DNA of 61,586 bases, taken from positions 1 to 61,586 of the forward strand of contig CAMLSG010000003.1 in the NCBI GenBank assembly GCA_946482635.1. Direction: 5' to 3'. Made by a program: the position numbers and the translations under genes. The notes below the pieces were generated by a model. That model searched no databases. It had not been told where the DNA came from and saw only the letters and a program-made list of their open reading frames with translations. Positions 25,321 to 34,186 of the stretch are shown one piece after another (position 1 is the first letter of the stretch; each line of letters begins with the position of its first letter). The DNA is from an uncultured Duganella sp. Lineage in GTDB: Bacteria; Pseudomonadota; Gammaproteobacteria; Burkholderiales; Burkholderiaceae.

Positions 25321-25680
25321 ATGGCAGTTTCCAAAACCCGTCTCGATGCATCCCGCTTCTTCCTCCGCCTCGCCATTGGCGGCATGGCCATCCTCATGGG
25401 CTTCCAGGCCCTGCGGCATTCCGGCTTCCCATCCAGCCTTAACGGTGCCGGCTATTGGGCCTTGCACCTGACCGAGATGCTGTGCGGCGCACTGATCATG
25501 ATCGGCCTCCTGATGCCTTACGCCAGTGCTGTCCTGACCCTGGTGGTGGGCTTGCCGATCGTGCTTGGCTGGATTCACGGCGCGCCCGTCCTGGGCAACC
25601 TGCATGCCCTGTTCCTCTTGCTGGTCGTGACTGCAACCGCGCTTGGCGGTGCAGGGCAGTGGTCGCTCGGCAAAGACTGA
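25321..25680 (+). CDS. DoxX-like membrane protein
   Basis: 119 residues with four hydrophobic helices and the DoxX-type opening ASRFFLRLAIGGMAILMGFQALRH. The family sits in the inner membrane and is linked to redox processes, but its reaction is mostly unknown. It starts 24 bp upstream of the following substrate-binding-like gene and may be co-transcribed with it. Confidence 0.7.
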   Translation: MAVSKTRLDASRFFLRLAIGGMAILMGFQALRHSGFPSSLNGAGYWALHLTEMLCGALIMIGLLMPYASAVLTLVVGLPIVLGWIHGAPVLGNLHALFLLLVVTATALGGAGQWSLGKD

Positions 25681-25703
25681 GGATTCTGCGCTATGCTGGA
25701 GTG

Positions 25704-26444
25704 ATGCATTGGAAGTCACTTCTGGTTAGCTTACTCGCCGTACCGTTGGCGCGGGCGGAGACGATTACGCTCAGTAACGGCGAGTGGTTGCCTTACCTGT
25801 CCGAGACTTTGCCGCATTACGGCGCCGTGTCGCGCATCGTGTCGGAAGCCTTCGCGCTGGAAGGCATTACCGTCAAATATGTGTTCCGCCCCTGGCCGCG
25901 CGCTTATGCTGAAGCGCAGCGTGGGCTAGTCAACGGCTCGGTAGTCTGGAGCGTAGGACCGTTGACGACCGAGCGTGCACGGGAATTCCTGTCCAGCGAC
26001 ACCGTGCTGGAGGCCCAATCCGTGTTCTTCCTCCGTAAGGGCTACAACTTCACCTGGACCAAGGATGCCGACCTGGCGGGCCTGCGTGTGGGTGGCGTGG
26101 CCGGCTACGAGTACCGTTTCGAGGCGGTTCCCGGCGTCCACCTGGACCGCGCGCCCAACGAGGAGCTCAACTTGCGCAAGCTGGTGGCCGGGCGCGTGGA
26201 CGTTGTCCCTGCCAGCCTTGATGCAGGCCGTTATATCCTGCGCACCAGGTTCAAGCCGGAAGAAGCCGCCGGCATCACTGTAGCGCCAGGGCGCTACAAC
26301 ACCACTGAATATCGGCTGATCATGCGGCGTGCAGATGCCGAAAATGCGCGTTACATCGAGCGCTTCAATCGTGGGCTGCGCAAACTGAAGGAAAGCGGCA
26401 AATACGACCAGTACATGGCCGATCTCGCCGCTGGGCGGTACTGA
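25704..26444 (+). CDS. Exported substrate-binding-like protein (SBP_bac_3 type)
   Basis: 246 residues: a signal peptide (about 1-18, ending ARA), then a two-lobed solute-binding pattern with ETITLSNGEWLPYLSETLP, VKYVFRPWPRAYAEAQRG and an ADLAGLRVGGVAGYEY linker region. No transporter permease or ATPase genes are adjacent, as is usual for this family in related bacteria. A clear paralogue lies at 58314-59066. It may bind an amino acid-like ligand or act in sensing; the ligand is unknown. Confidence 0.8.
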   Translation: MHWKSLLVSLLAVPLARAETITLSNGEWLPYLSETLPHYGAVSRIVSEAFALEGITVKYVFRPWPRAYAEAQRGLVNGSVVWSVGPLTTERAREFLSSDTVLEAQSVFFLRKGYNFTWTKDADLAGLRVGGVAGYEYRFEAVPGVHLDRAPNEELNLRKLVAGRVDVVPASLDAGRYILRTRFKPEEAAGITVAPGRYNTTEYRLIMRRADAENARYIERFNRGLRKLKESGKYDQYMADLAAGRY

Positions 26445-26519
26445 TCGTTGCGCTACTTGCTGGAAATAAATAACTGTATATAATCACAGTATTTTCAGCA
26501 AGCTAACACTGGAGCCGCG

Positions 26520-27017
26520 ATGATCGATGAGTTGATGGAAGAGGAAATGCTGGTGCAGGAAGACCGCGTCTGGCAGGACAACGGCTGGACCGCGCGCGTC
26601 ATCAAGAATGAAGATGACGATGGCTGGGCGGTGGCAATGATCAAGGATGGCGAGGCGGAACCGGCGCTGGTCGGTCCCTGGACCATGGGCCGCGACAAGA
26701 AGAATCCAAAGCCGCTGGATGTGAATGCCTTCAACACCCTGGTGAAAACCGCCAATGAAGTGATCCGTCGCCACGAGCAGCAATTGCACGCCCAACTGCA
26801 CCGCAGCGTGCGCGTCCACACCGAGGGCGCCGCCTACATCACCGTCAACCTCGACATCACTCCGGATGAAGACGATCCCTTCGCAACCCTGACCGCCTTC
26901 GATCCATTCGGCGAGGAACAGGCACAGGTGAGGGTAGCGCCGAATTTCAAGCTGAGCGTCGCAAGCGCGACGGCGTGGATGGAATCGGGATACCGCAAGC
27001 CTTCCGGTTCGCAATAA
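26520..27017 (+). CDS. Conserved hypothetical protein
   Basis: 165 residues, acidic, no signal peptide. A tryptophan-rich opening (VWQDNGWTARVIKNEDDDGWAV) is followed by DVNAFNTLVKTANEVIRRHEQQLHAQLH and a beta-rich end. GGAG lies 7 bp before the ATG. The pattern looks like a folded cytoplasmic protein, but I do not recognise a family. It stands alone between two unrelated genes. Confidence 0.65.
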   Translation: MIDELMEEEMLVQEDRVWQDNGWTARVIKNEDDDGWAVAMIKDGEAEPALVGPWTMGRDKKNPKPLDVNAFNTLVKTANEVIRRHEQQLHAQLHRSVRVHTEGAAYITVNLDITPDEDDPFATLTAFDPFGEEQAQVRVAPNFKLSVASATAWMESGYRKPSGSQ

Positions 27018-27049
27018 CTTCTCGCTTAGGAAATGAAATGCCCCGGCGG

Positions 27050-27364
27050 TCAATACAGGCCGAACAATTTGCCGCCGAGGCCGAGAATCATTGTCGTGTT
27101 GGCGAGCGTCAGCCCGATCATCCAGCGCTGGTTAATGCTGGCTTCACGGCGCACTTCTTTGAATCCCTCATCTACTCGATTGCGCTGTTCGCGGAAAGAC
27201 TCGTCGAAACAGGCCCGTTGCGTTACCAGCTCCGCTTGCAGTTGATCTGATCGTTCAAGGATCAGTTTTCGAAGTTCTGACACGGCGGCATATAAGCGGT
27301 CAATCTCTAGTCGGTTTGTTTCCATTATTGCCTCGGTTCTCGCTATACGCGCCTCATAGTCCAT
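27050..27364 (-). CDS. Coiled-coil protein with C-terminal membrane anchor
   Basis: 104 residues. Residues 1-75 form a long, charged heptad-rich helix (MDYEARIARTEAIMETNRLEIDRLY), and 80-104 is a hydrophobic tail anchor. The layout resembles DUF1640-type or phage-like small coiled-coil proteins, but I cannot assign a family. It is convergent with the gene at 26520-27017. The 265-bp gap that follows on the right (27365-27629) holds no gene I can support. Confidence 0.6.
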   Translation of the reverse strand: MDYEARIARTEAIMETNRLEIDRLYAAVSELRKLILERSDQLQAELVTQRACFDESFREQRNRVDEGFKEVRREASINQRWMIGLTLANTTMILGLGGKLFGLY

Positions 27365-27629
27365 TGTTCCCTCCCGTACGTAAGCCTCAACTCTGACTCA
27401 CACTTCAGTAAAGGGATTTGACGTTAGACAGGATGCCATGAAAAAAGTTCGTGTTGGCAGGCGCCCATTCGTGACAATGCACGCACTTTGCCGTCTAGCG
27501 CGCTGATAAGCTGGATTCGCACAGTTGCGCTCTCGCGTTTGGTTTGCGCGAGCTCAATCGATGATGTTCCTCGCGACGATATAGTCGCCTGACGCCGTCG
27601 TGGCGTTCACTTTGATCAGGAGGCTCAGC

Positions 27630-28709
27630 ATGATCGCAAGCTCCAGCAGCAAGGTCGTCCAACTCGGTTCTTACAAGGCATCCAGGCGAAACAACTCGAT
27701 CTCCGGCTTATCATCGGGGGCATTCATGACGGTACAGCTTCACCTGGCCCATTCGTCAAGCTTCGCTGGCGCGGGCATCATTGCAGGCGGGCCGTTCCGG
27801 TGCGCGGAGGTGTTCCGGCCGGACGACATGATGACTGCCGAAGATGCTTGCATTGAGAACTCGCTGTACATCTGCATGAATCCACTGATCCCGCAGGTGT
27901 CGCCGGATGCGCAAAAGCTGGCGGACATGGCCCGGCAGACGGCAAAGGCGGGGATGATCGACGCGGTGACCAATCTTGCCGACGACCGGTTGTACATCTT
28001 CACCGGCAGCGCAGACGATGTGGTCGATTCGGACGTGGTGGCGCGGACCCGCAAGTTCTACGAGCTGCTGGGCGTAAAGCCGGCGAATATCCGTTACGTC
28101 GACAATGTGCCGGCAGGGCACAGCATCATCACCGACAATCCCGAGGATTCGGGCCTGTCCACCAACCAGCCGCCTTACATCAACAATGGTGGCTTCATGC
28201 AATCGCACGACATCCTGCGCCATATCTACAGCGACCTGCAGCCCGCGGCGGAAAGCCTTTCCGGCCAATTGCTGCGCTTCGACCAGACCGAATTCTTTGC
28301 CGACGCGACTGACCGTGCGAGCATGAGCCAGTTCGGCTATATCTACATCCCGTCCAACGTCGCTGCAGGGAAGGTGAAAGAGCCGCGCGTGCACATCGCG
28401 CTGCATGGCTGCAAGCAGGGCTACAACTACACCGATTACGTCAACGGCCGCGCCGATATCGCCAACCAGCCGCCTTACGGCAACCGCTATTTCACCACCA
28501 CCGGCTACAACCACATCGCGGAGAGCAACGACATCATCGTGCTGTATCCACAGGCCGAGGGTACGGACAATGACGCCGTGCAGAACCCGGATGGCTGCTG
28601 GGACTGGTGGGGTTATACCAGCGCTAATCCGCAAGCTCCCGACTACTATTCGCGCGAAGCGGTGCAGATCAAGGCGATCCACGCCATGCTCGACCGTCTT
28701 TGCGCCTGA
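27630..28709 (+). CDS. Poly(3-hydroxybutyrate) depolymerase-like esterase
   Basis: 359 residues from the ATG at 27630 with AGGAGG upstream. Alpha/beta-hydrolase with the lipase box GLSSG near 27-31, an Asp in GSADDVVD near 138 and a His in VPAGHSI near 166. A second domain (LHGCKQGYNYT, CWDWWGY) matches the PHB depolymerase family C-terminus. No signal peptide is seen, so it may act on intracellular granules, unlike secreted depolymerases. A small possible phasin-like gene follows after 18 bp. Confidence 0.88.
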   Translation: MIASSSSKVVQLGSYKASRRNNSISGLSSGAFMTVQLHLAHSSSFAGAGIIAGGPFRCAEVFRPDDMMTAEDACIENSLYICMNPLIPQVSPDAQKLADMARQTAKAGMIDAVTNLADDRLYIFTGSADDVVDSDVVARTRKFYELLGVKPANIRYVDNVPAGHSIITDNPEDSGLSTNQPPYINNGGFMQSHDILRHIYSDLQPAAESLSGQLLRFDQTEFFADATDRASMSQFGYIYIPSNVAAGKVKEPRVHIALHGCKQGYNYTDYVNGRADIANQPPYGNRYFTTTGYNHIAESNDIIVLYPQAEGTDNDAVQNPDGCWDWWGYTSANPQAPDYYSREAVQIKAIHAMLDRLCA

Positions 28710-28727
28710 GCGACCCTGGAGGACGAT

Positions 28728-29201
28728 ATGAGTAAACTTCCCGTTTCCGTCGGACTGAATTCGATCGATAAGCCAGGCGTTCCCGCCTTGCGCGAGTCCC
28801 GGGCCATCGCGCCGCTGGCTGTCTCAATGAAGGCGGGCACGCTGGCGCAGCGGCAGGCATCACGCATGCTGCACAACAGCGTATTGTCGGCGGGGCTGGC
28901 GAGCCGCTTCGGTGACCCGCAAGTCTGGAGCGAATGGCTGCAGCTGCAGGCGGCCGTCATGCAGCGCCTGCACCAGCAGAACCTGGACTGGCGCCAGGGC
29001 TGCGCCATCCTGGCCGAAGACTATGCCTTGATCCGTCATGCCAACACCATGTCCAAGATGGTGGAAAAGCAGGGCAACTTCTTTTCGCAATGGACGCTGT
29101 TGCTGACCAACCAGGCAACCAGCCTGTTTGAGCTGATGGAAAACATCCACGTCGATTACGGATACTGGGCAAGCCAGAAGACTTCAATCGAAGCAAGCTA
29201 G
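28728..29201 (+). CDS. Hypothetical protein, possibly phasin-like
   Basis: 157 residues, cytoplasmic, mostly amphipathic helix, with WSEWLQLQAAVMQRLHQQN and FFSQWTLLLTNQATSLFELMENI. Its position 18 bp behind the PHB depolymerase gene and its helical, granule-protein-like composition suggest a polyhydroxyalkanoate granule protein. There is no sure phasin signature. GGAGGA lies before the ATG. Confidence 0.55.
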   Translation: MSKLPVSVGLNSIDKPGVPALRESRAIAPLAVSMKAGTLAQRQASRMLHNSVLSAGLASRFGDPQVWSEWLQLQAAVMQRLHQQNLDWRQGCAILAEDYALIRHANTMSKMVEKQGNFFSQWTLLLTNQATSLFELMENIHVDYGYWASQKTSIEAS

Positions 29202-29250
29202 GCGTTATTGACATGCTAATATCCGGCGATTTTCAATTTCCGGAGTTTAG

Positions 29251-29745
29251 ATGCGTTACTTGTTCCTTGCCTTGATGGCAGCCTCAGTCCCCGCGCTCGC
29301 TGCGGAGCCTTTACCGTTCTGGTTCGAAGGCGACGTTTCGCGAGTCGCGGGCTACCAGTCCGTCGAAGACCATCCCTGCGGTGTGATTGCGATCATGAAG
29401 GTGGACAAGCTTCCACCGTTCGGCAAGGGACGGCTCACATCCGAAAAGGCTGTTGAAATGGACGCCTCCGGGAAGGCGATCCGGCGCTGGCCAATTCCGG
29501 TCGACGCCACGCCGGTCGCTGTGCGTGACAATCAATTGATGTTCGAGTATGGCGATAAGCGCTATTGGGTTGAGCCGGACGGAAAAGTCCAGCGCGCAGG
29601 CAAGTTTTCGCTGCCTGCGGTGAAGGAAACGCAGTGCAAGACCGCCATTGAGTTCAAGGACGCCGACTACGTTCATTGCGAGGCGTTTCCTGATATGGGG
29701 ACGCGCGCGCCGCGAACGATCGCTTATGAAGGCGCCTGCGCCTAG
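29251..29745 (+). CDS. Exported hypothetical protein
   Basis: 164 residues with a signal peptide (about 1-18, ending ALAA) and three to four Cys that could form disulfides in the periplasm. A beta-rich mature part contains MFEYGDKRYWVEPDGKVQR. No family recognised. It ends 4 bp inside the end of the convergent TonB receptor gene. Confidence 0.6.
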   Translation: MRYLFLALMAASVPALAAEPLPFWFEGDVSRVAGYQSVEDHPCGVIAIMKVDKLPPFGKGRLTSEKAVEMDASGKAIRRWPIPVDATPVAVRDNQLMFEYGDKRYWVEPDGKVQRAGKFSLPAVKETQCKTAIEFKDADYVHCEAFPDMGTRAPRTIAYEGACA

Positions 29746-31865
29746 AAGCCCAGCGAATAGCCTAGCGTTACGCTGCGTCCACGGCCGGCGAAGTACCGGG
29801 CCGGTTCCACCAGGGCGCTTTGCGAGTAGTACGTGATGTAATCCTTGTCGAACAGGTTCGCAATGCCGACGCGCAGCGTGCCTTTGGCCAGCTTGTAGCT
29901 GAGCGAGGCGTCGCTCAGCGTGTAGCCGCTGAACTCTTTGGCCGGATCGTCGAAGCTCTGGCTGAAGGCGTGCTGCACCTGGATATAGGACGACAGCTTC
30001 TCGCTCCAGTTGGCGCTCCAGCTTGCGATCAGGCGGTTGGGGGCCACGTTCAGCCCGTCCAGCTTCGCATCCAGGCTGCCGTCGCTGTTGCTGTCGTAGC
30101 GGCCCTTGGTGTAGGCGTAGGCGACGCTGGCGCGATGCGCCTTGCTGAAACGGTAGGAAGCGCTGGCGTCATAGCCTTCCAGGCGGGTCTTCTCGCGCGC
30201 CATGTTGAACACGCCATTAACGGAGATCACGCGCGCACCGAAATCGGAGTCGGAGCGGTAGTACGCGGCGTCCAGGTCCCAGTCACCCTTGCGTACGCGC
30301 GTGCCAAGTTCGATGCCCTCGGTCAGGATCGGCTCCAGGTTGCGCATGTTGCTGATCTTCTGTCCGGGCGTGTTGATGGAACGCAGGGTGCGGCCGATGT
30401 CCGGCAGGCCGAAACCTTCGGAATAGCTGGCGTACACGGTGACGTCCTTGACAGGCGTGAACACCAGGCCGGCATTGGCCAGCGTTTCATTGAACTTGAT
30501 CTTGCCGCCTTCGACCAGGGTATTCTTGTACGCGGCCAGCGTGCGGTAGCTGTCCACTTTCAGGTCGGCGTTTTCGCGGCGCACGCCGGCGTGCAGGGTC
30601 AGGGTGTCGAATACCTTGTATTCCCCCTGGAAGAACAGCGAAAGGTTGGTGTACTTCGATTCGGGCACGAAGGTGCGTCCGGTCAGGTACATATCCTGTT
30701 TGCCTTTATCGGACAGCGTGTCGAAGCCGGCGGTCAGTTTCAGGCGGCCCTCCAGCAGGCCGGCCTTGGTCAAGCCGATTTTGCTGCCGAACTTGGAGGC
30801 GACTGCGCGCGACTGGTCGTACAAGGTGCCGGAAGGCGCGATCTTCACGTCCTGGAAGGTGGCCGATTTGTCGGCGCCGAACAGGCCGACGAATTCCTGG
30901 TTGAAGACCATGGCGGACACTTCCATGCCCGCTAAATCGAAGTGGTTGTAGCTGGCGCTGCTGGTCCACACGTCGTTCCAGGCCGGAACGCCGGGCGGCG
31001 TGCCTTCCACCGAAGTGGAAGGAATGCCGCGCGTGCGGTCGCCGGCCACGCCGAGGTAGCTGGCCTTTGACTTGATGCGGTAGCGGTTGACGGAGAACTG
31101 CAGCTTTTGCTGGTCGTCCGGACGGTAGCCGATCTTGGCCAGCACGTCGTAGCTGCGCGAGTCCATCAGGTCGCCCTGGGTGACGTCGACGCCGATGCTG
31201 CGGCCTTTGCCGTCCAGGTAAAGGCCCTGGTCTTCATAGGAAACCGCGAACAGGTAGTCCAGCTTGTCCAGGCGGCCTTCGATGCGGTAGCTGGTTTTGT
31301 AGTTCAGGGTGTCGCCTTCGACATGCGTGGTCGGCACGGTGACCTGCACGTCGACATGCTGGTTCATCGTTCCTTTTTCCGGGCGGCGCGTGATGATGTT
31401 GATGGTGCCGCCGGTTGCCCCGAGTCCGTTGATGGCGTTAGGGCCTTGTACGATTTCGATGCGCTCCACCATGGAGTAGTCGATGGTGTGGGCTTCGCGG
31501 CCGGTCGGACGCACCGGGTTCGATTGCGGCACGCCGTCCACCAGGATCAGCGGCGTGCGGCCGCGCAGCGTTTCGCCGGAGCCGTTCATCTTGCCGCGGC
31601 TGGGCGTGTAGGAGGGCAGGATGCTGCTCAATACATCGGACGAATTGCCCGAAATGGCCAACTGCCGCTCAATCTCCTTGCGGGTAATCACGACCACGGT
31701 TTGCGGCGCCTTGTCCGCGGCGACGTTCGAGCGGGACGCCTGGATGACGACGGTTTCAATGGCAGGATCCTGCTGGTCCTGGGCTTGCGCTTGCGCGGCC
31801 AGGCCAAGCAGGATGGCGGCGGCCAGCGGATGGTATTTGAACGGGAATGGCTGGTACGACTGCAC
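29742..31865 (-). CDS. TonB-dependent outer-membrane (ferric siderophore-type) receptor
   Basis: About 707 residues from the GTG at 31865, chosen because AAGGAG lies 7 bp upstream and the signal peptide (ending AQAQ) follows. A plug domain (PQTVVVITRKEIERQL, ILVDGVPQSNP, VERIEIVQGPNAINGLGATGGTINIITR) precedes a 22-strand barrel that ends in GYSLGF with terminal Phe. A Fur box lies 58 bp upstream, so the ligand is probably a ferric chelate. It takes no part in the glycan genes that start divergently at 32088. Confidence 0.92.
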   Translation of the reverse strand: MQSYQPFPFKYHPLAAAILLGLAAQAQAQDQQDPAIETVVIQASRSNVAADKAPQTVVVITRKEIERQLAISGNSSDVLSSILPSYTPSRGKMNGSGETLRGRTPLILVDGVPQSNPVRPTGREAHTIDYSMVERIEIVQGPNAINGLGATGGTINIITRRPEKGTMNQHVDVQVTVPTTHVEGDTLNYKTSYRIEGRLDKLDYLFAVSYEDQGLYLDGKGRSIGVDVTQGDLMDSRSYDVLAKIGYRPDDQQKLQFSVNRYRIKSKASYLGVAGDRTRGIPSTSVEGTPPGVPAWNDVWTSSASYNHFDLAGMEVSAMVFNQEFVGLFGADKSATFQDVKIAPSGTLYDQSRAVASKFGSKIGLTKAGLLEGRLKLTAGFDTLSDKGKQDMYLTGRTFVPESKYTNLSLFFQGEYKVFDTLTLHAGVRRENADLKVDSYRTLAAYKNTLVEGGKIKFNETLANAGLVFTPVKDVTVYASYSEGFGLPDIGRTLRSINTPGQKISNMRNLEPILTEGIELGTRVRKGDWDLDAAYYRSDSDFGARVISVNGVFNMAREKTRLEGYDASASYRFSKAHRASVAYAYTKGRYDSNSDGSLDAKLDGLNVAPNRLIASWSANWSEKLSSYIQVQHAFSQSFDDPAKEFSGYTLSDASLSYKLAKGTLRVGIANLFDKDYITYYSQSALVEPARYFAGRGRSVTLGYSLGF

Positions 31866-31922
31866 TGAGAGCTCCTTGACGACTTGCGAAGTGACCAAGG
31901 GCTGGCAGGTGGCTGGCTAGGT

Positions 31923-31945
31923 GAGAATGTTTCTCATTATCATTC
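31923..31945 (-). promoter_or_regulatory. Fur box upstream of the TonB receptor
   Basis: On the minus strand TGATAATGAGAAACATTCTC fits the 7-1-7 Fur consensus with a few mismatches (plus-strand core GAGAATGTTTCTCATTATC). It lies 58 bp before the GTG start. Confidence 0.75.
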
Positions 31946-32087
31946 GCGCAAGGTGCCGCTGTCAACGCCCGATGCGGCGCGAGGCTTGGCTGAAATATCG
32001 TTGCAAGGTTCGGTGAATTTCGTAATTGTTCGGTGCGTGCCGGCGCTTGCACAATCCAGCGTACCAACAACTTCCTTCCCGCACACC

Positions 32088-34010
32088 ATGAAAAGAACAC
32101 CTTTGGCGGTTGCGTTGCTCGCGTCCGCATTCGTACCGCCAGCTTGCGCGCTGGCTGCACCGGTCATCGTCTCGTCGCCGGACGGGCGCACGGCAATCCG
32201 GATCGAGCAGGACGCCAGCCGCTTCAGCATCTCACGCGGCGGCCAGGCCGTAATTGCGTCCTCGCCGCTTGGACTGGAGTTGGACGGCGTCCCCGAGCTG
32301 GGCGCGCTGGTGCTGGAACAGCGGAAGGACGTCAAGGTCGACCAGGTCATTCCACTGGTCGCCACCAAGGCGGCACAAGCGGCAGACCGGTATCGCGGAG
32401 CGACGCTGGTGTTCCGCGAGCGCGGGGCTGCGGGACGGCGCCTGTCGATCGACCTGAGGGCCTATAACGACGGCGTGGCGTTCCGTTACCGTATCGACGG
32501 CACTGAAGCGGTGCGGCTGCGCGGTGAAAAGACGGCTTTCGTCCCGGCAGGTGATCCCGAATGCCTGGTGACAGTGGCGGACCGGGCGCACGAAGCACCG
32601 TTCGAGCGCATGAAGGTGTCGCAGCTGCGTGCCGGGCAGGCCTATGACGTGCCGGTGGTGTGCACCGTTCCGTCCGGCCGGACCGCTTACGCCATCACCC
32701 AATCGAACCTGGCCGGTTATACCGGAGCTTCGCTAAGCCGCGAGGGTGACGCTTTGCGGCTGCGGCTGTCGGCGCCGCCGGAGCGCAGCGCGCCGGCCGT
32801 CGTCTCGCCGGCGGGACTGACAACTGCCTGGCGCGTAGTGATGATGGGAGACCGCGTCGGCGACTTGATCGGTTCGCACCTGGTTGGCAACCTGAATCCG
32901 GCACCGGCGGGCGACTTCAGCTGGGTCCAGCCGGGCAAGGCAGCCTGGGACTGGTACTCGGGACCATTGGCCGGCATGAAGCCCGACATGGCGAGCTATA
33001 AGCGTTTCATTGATTTCGCTGCCGCCGCAGGACTGCCGTACTACCTGATCGATGCTGGCTGGGCGATGGGGAGCGGCCCCGAATGCTGGATAGCGCTGCC
33101 GGGCACCGATATCACGCGCGCGGCGGATGGCATCGATATGCCCGAACTGGTGCGATATGCGGCGGCCAAAGGAGTGGGCCTGGTGTTGTGGGCTCACTGG
33201 GAGCACGTGGCGCAGCGCATGGATGAAGTGCTGGACACGTATGCCCGCTGGGGTATCAAGGGCGTCAAGATTGATTTCATGAACCGAGACGACCAGGACA
33301 TCGTGGCGTTCTACTACCAGGTCGCGGAGGCGACGGCCAGGCGCAAGCTGCTGCTGGACTTGCACGGGGCCTACGTCCCGGCCGGCTTGCAGCGGACCTA
33401 CCCGAATTTCATCACCCAGGAAGGCGTGCGCGGCGCCGAGTGGAACAAGATGGACAAGTCCATCACACCCCGCCACAACCTGATGCTGCCTTACACCCGG
33501 ATGCTGGCCGGGCCGATGGACTACACGCCGGGCGGCTTCCACAACGCCACGCCGGCCAGCTTTGCCGTGCGCGAAGTGAATCCGCAGGCGCAAACCACGC
33601 GCGGCCAGGCGCTGGCCATGTACGTCGTGTACGACAGCCCTCTGCAGATGGTGTCCGACGATCCCGGCGCCTACCAGAACGCTGACGGTTTCGATTTCGT
33701 GCAGCGCGTACCGACCGCCTGGGACGACACGCGCTTCCTGTCCGGTACGCCGGGCCAGGACATTGTGCTGGCCCGGCGCAAGGGCGACAGCTGGTACCTC
33801 GGGGCGATGAGCGCGGAGCAGGGCGAGCGGGTCGAGCGCGTGACTCTCGGCTTCCTGCCAGCAGGGCGCTACCGCGCCACAGTATGGGAAGACGGCGATA
33901 CGCCAAATGCGGTGCGCCGCGTCGAGCGCGTGGTGACTGCACGCGACGTATTGCCGCTGCAACTGGCGCCGGCCGGCGGCGCGGTTGCGATCCTCGAGCG
34001 CTTGCCTTGA
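32088..34010 (+). CDS. Glycoside hydrolase family 97 (retaining-type) enzyme
   Basis: 640 residues from the ATG at 32088: signal peptide (about 1-24), an N-terminal beta-sandwich (about 25-270), a (beta/alpha)8 barrel (about 275-560) and a C-terminal beta domain. The GVKIDFMNRDDQD motif carries an Asp at the nucleophile place of retaining GH97 alpha-galactosidases, and QEGVRGAEWNK supplies the acid/base Glu. GH97 contains both inverting alpha-glucosidases and retaining alpha-galactosidases; the Asp favours the latter. It opens the glycan locus and is followed by a lipoprotein and a TonB receptor. Confidence 0.88.
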   Translation: MKRTPLAVALLASAFVPPACALAAPVIVSSPDGRTAIRIEQDASRFSISRGGQAVIASSPLGLELDGVPELGALVLEQRKDVKVDQVIPLVATKAAQAADRYRGATLVFRERGAAGRRLSIDLRAYNDGVAFRYRIDGTEAVRLRGEKTAFVPAGDPECLVTVADRAHEAPFERMKVSQLRAGQAYDVPVVCTVPSGRTAYAITQSNLAGYTGASLSREGDALRLRLSAPPERSAPAVVSPAGLTTAWRVVMMGDRVGDLIGSHLVGNLNPAPAGDFSWVQPGKAAWDWYSGPLAGMKPDMASYKRFIDFAAAAGLPYYLIDAGWAMGSGPECWIALPGTDITRAADGIDMPELVRYAAAKGVGLVLWAHWEHVAQRMDEVLDTYARWGIKGVKIDFMNRDDQDIVAFYYQVAEATARRKLLLDLHGAYVPAGLQRTYPNFITQEGVRGAEWNKMDKSITPRHNLMLPYTRMLAGPMDYTPGGFHNATPASFAVREVNPQAQTTRGQALAMYVVYDSPLQMVSDDPGAYQNADGFDFVQRVPTAWDDTRFLSGTPGQDIVLARRKGDSWYLGAMSAEQGERVERVTLGFLPAGRYRATVWEDGDTPNAVRRVERVVTARDVLPLQLAPAGGAVAILERLP

Positions 34011-34063
34011 GAAGCGGCGGCACGCCGGGCGTCCGGCCCGGTGTGTTGAATTTTATCCATCGT

Positions 34064-34117
34064 ATTGCGAATTATCGCAATTGCGGCCAATGATTAATGT
34101 TTGCAATATATAGCGAA
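34064..34117. promoter_or_regulatory. Two palindromes upstream of the lipoprotein/TonB receptor genes
   Basis: ATTGCGAATTATCGCAAT (34064-34081) is a 7-bp inverted repeat around ATTA. A weaker dyad, TTTGCAATATATAGCGAA, follows at 34099-34116. They lie 105 and 70 bp before the ATG at 34187 and could bind a local regulator; no regulator gene lies next to them. Confidence 0.45.
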
Positions 34118-34186
34118 CCCGTGGGCGATCCATGCCGTCCCGGGCGATTCGCAAACTAAACAAAAGCAGCAAATAGGGGATATTCC

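Noticed and set aside
27438..27506. Short basic peptide frame upstream of the PHB depolymerase
   Set aside because: 22 codons with only a weak ribosome-binding site and no sign of a leader or toxin role; too little to call.
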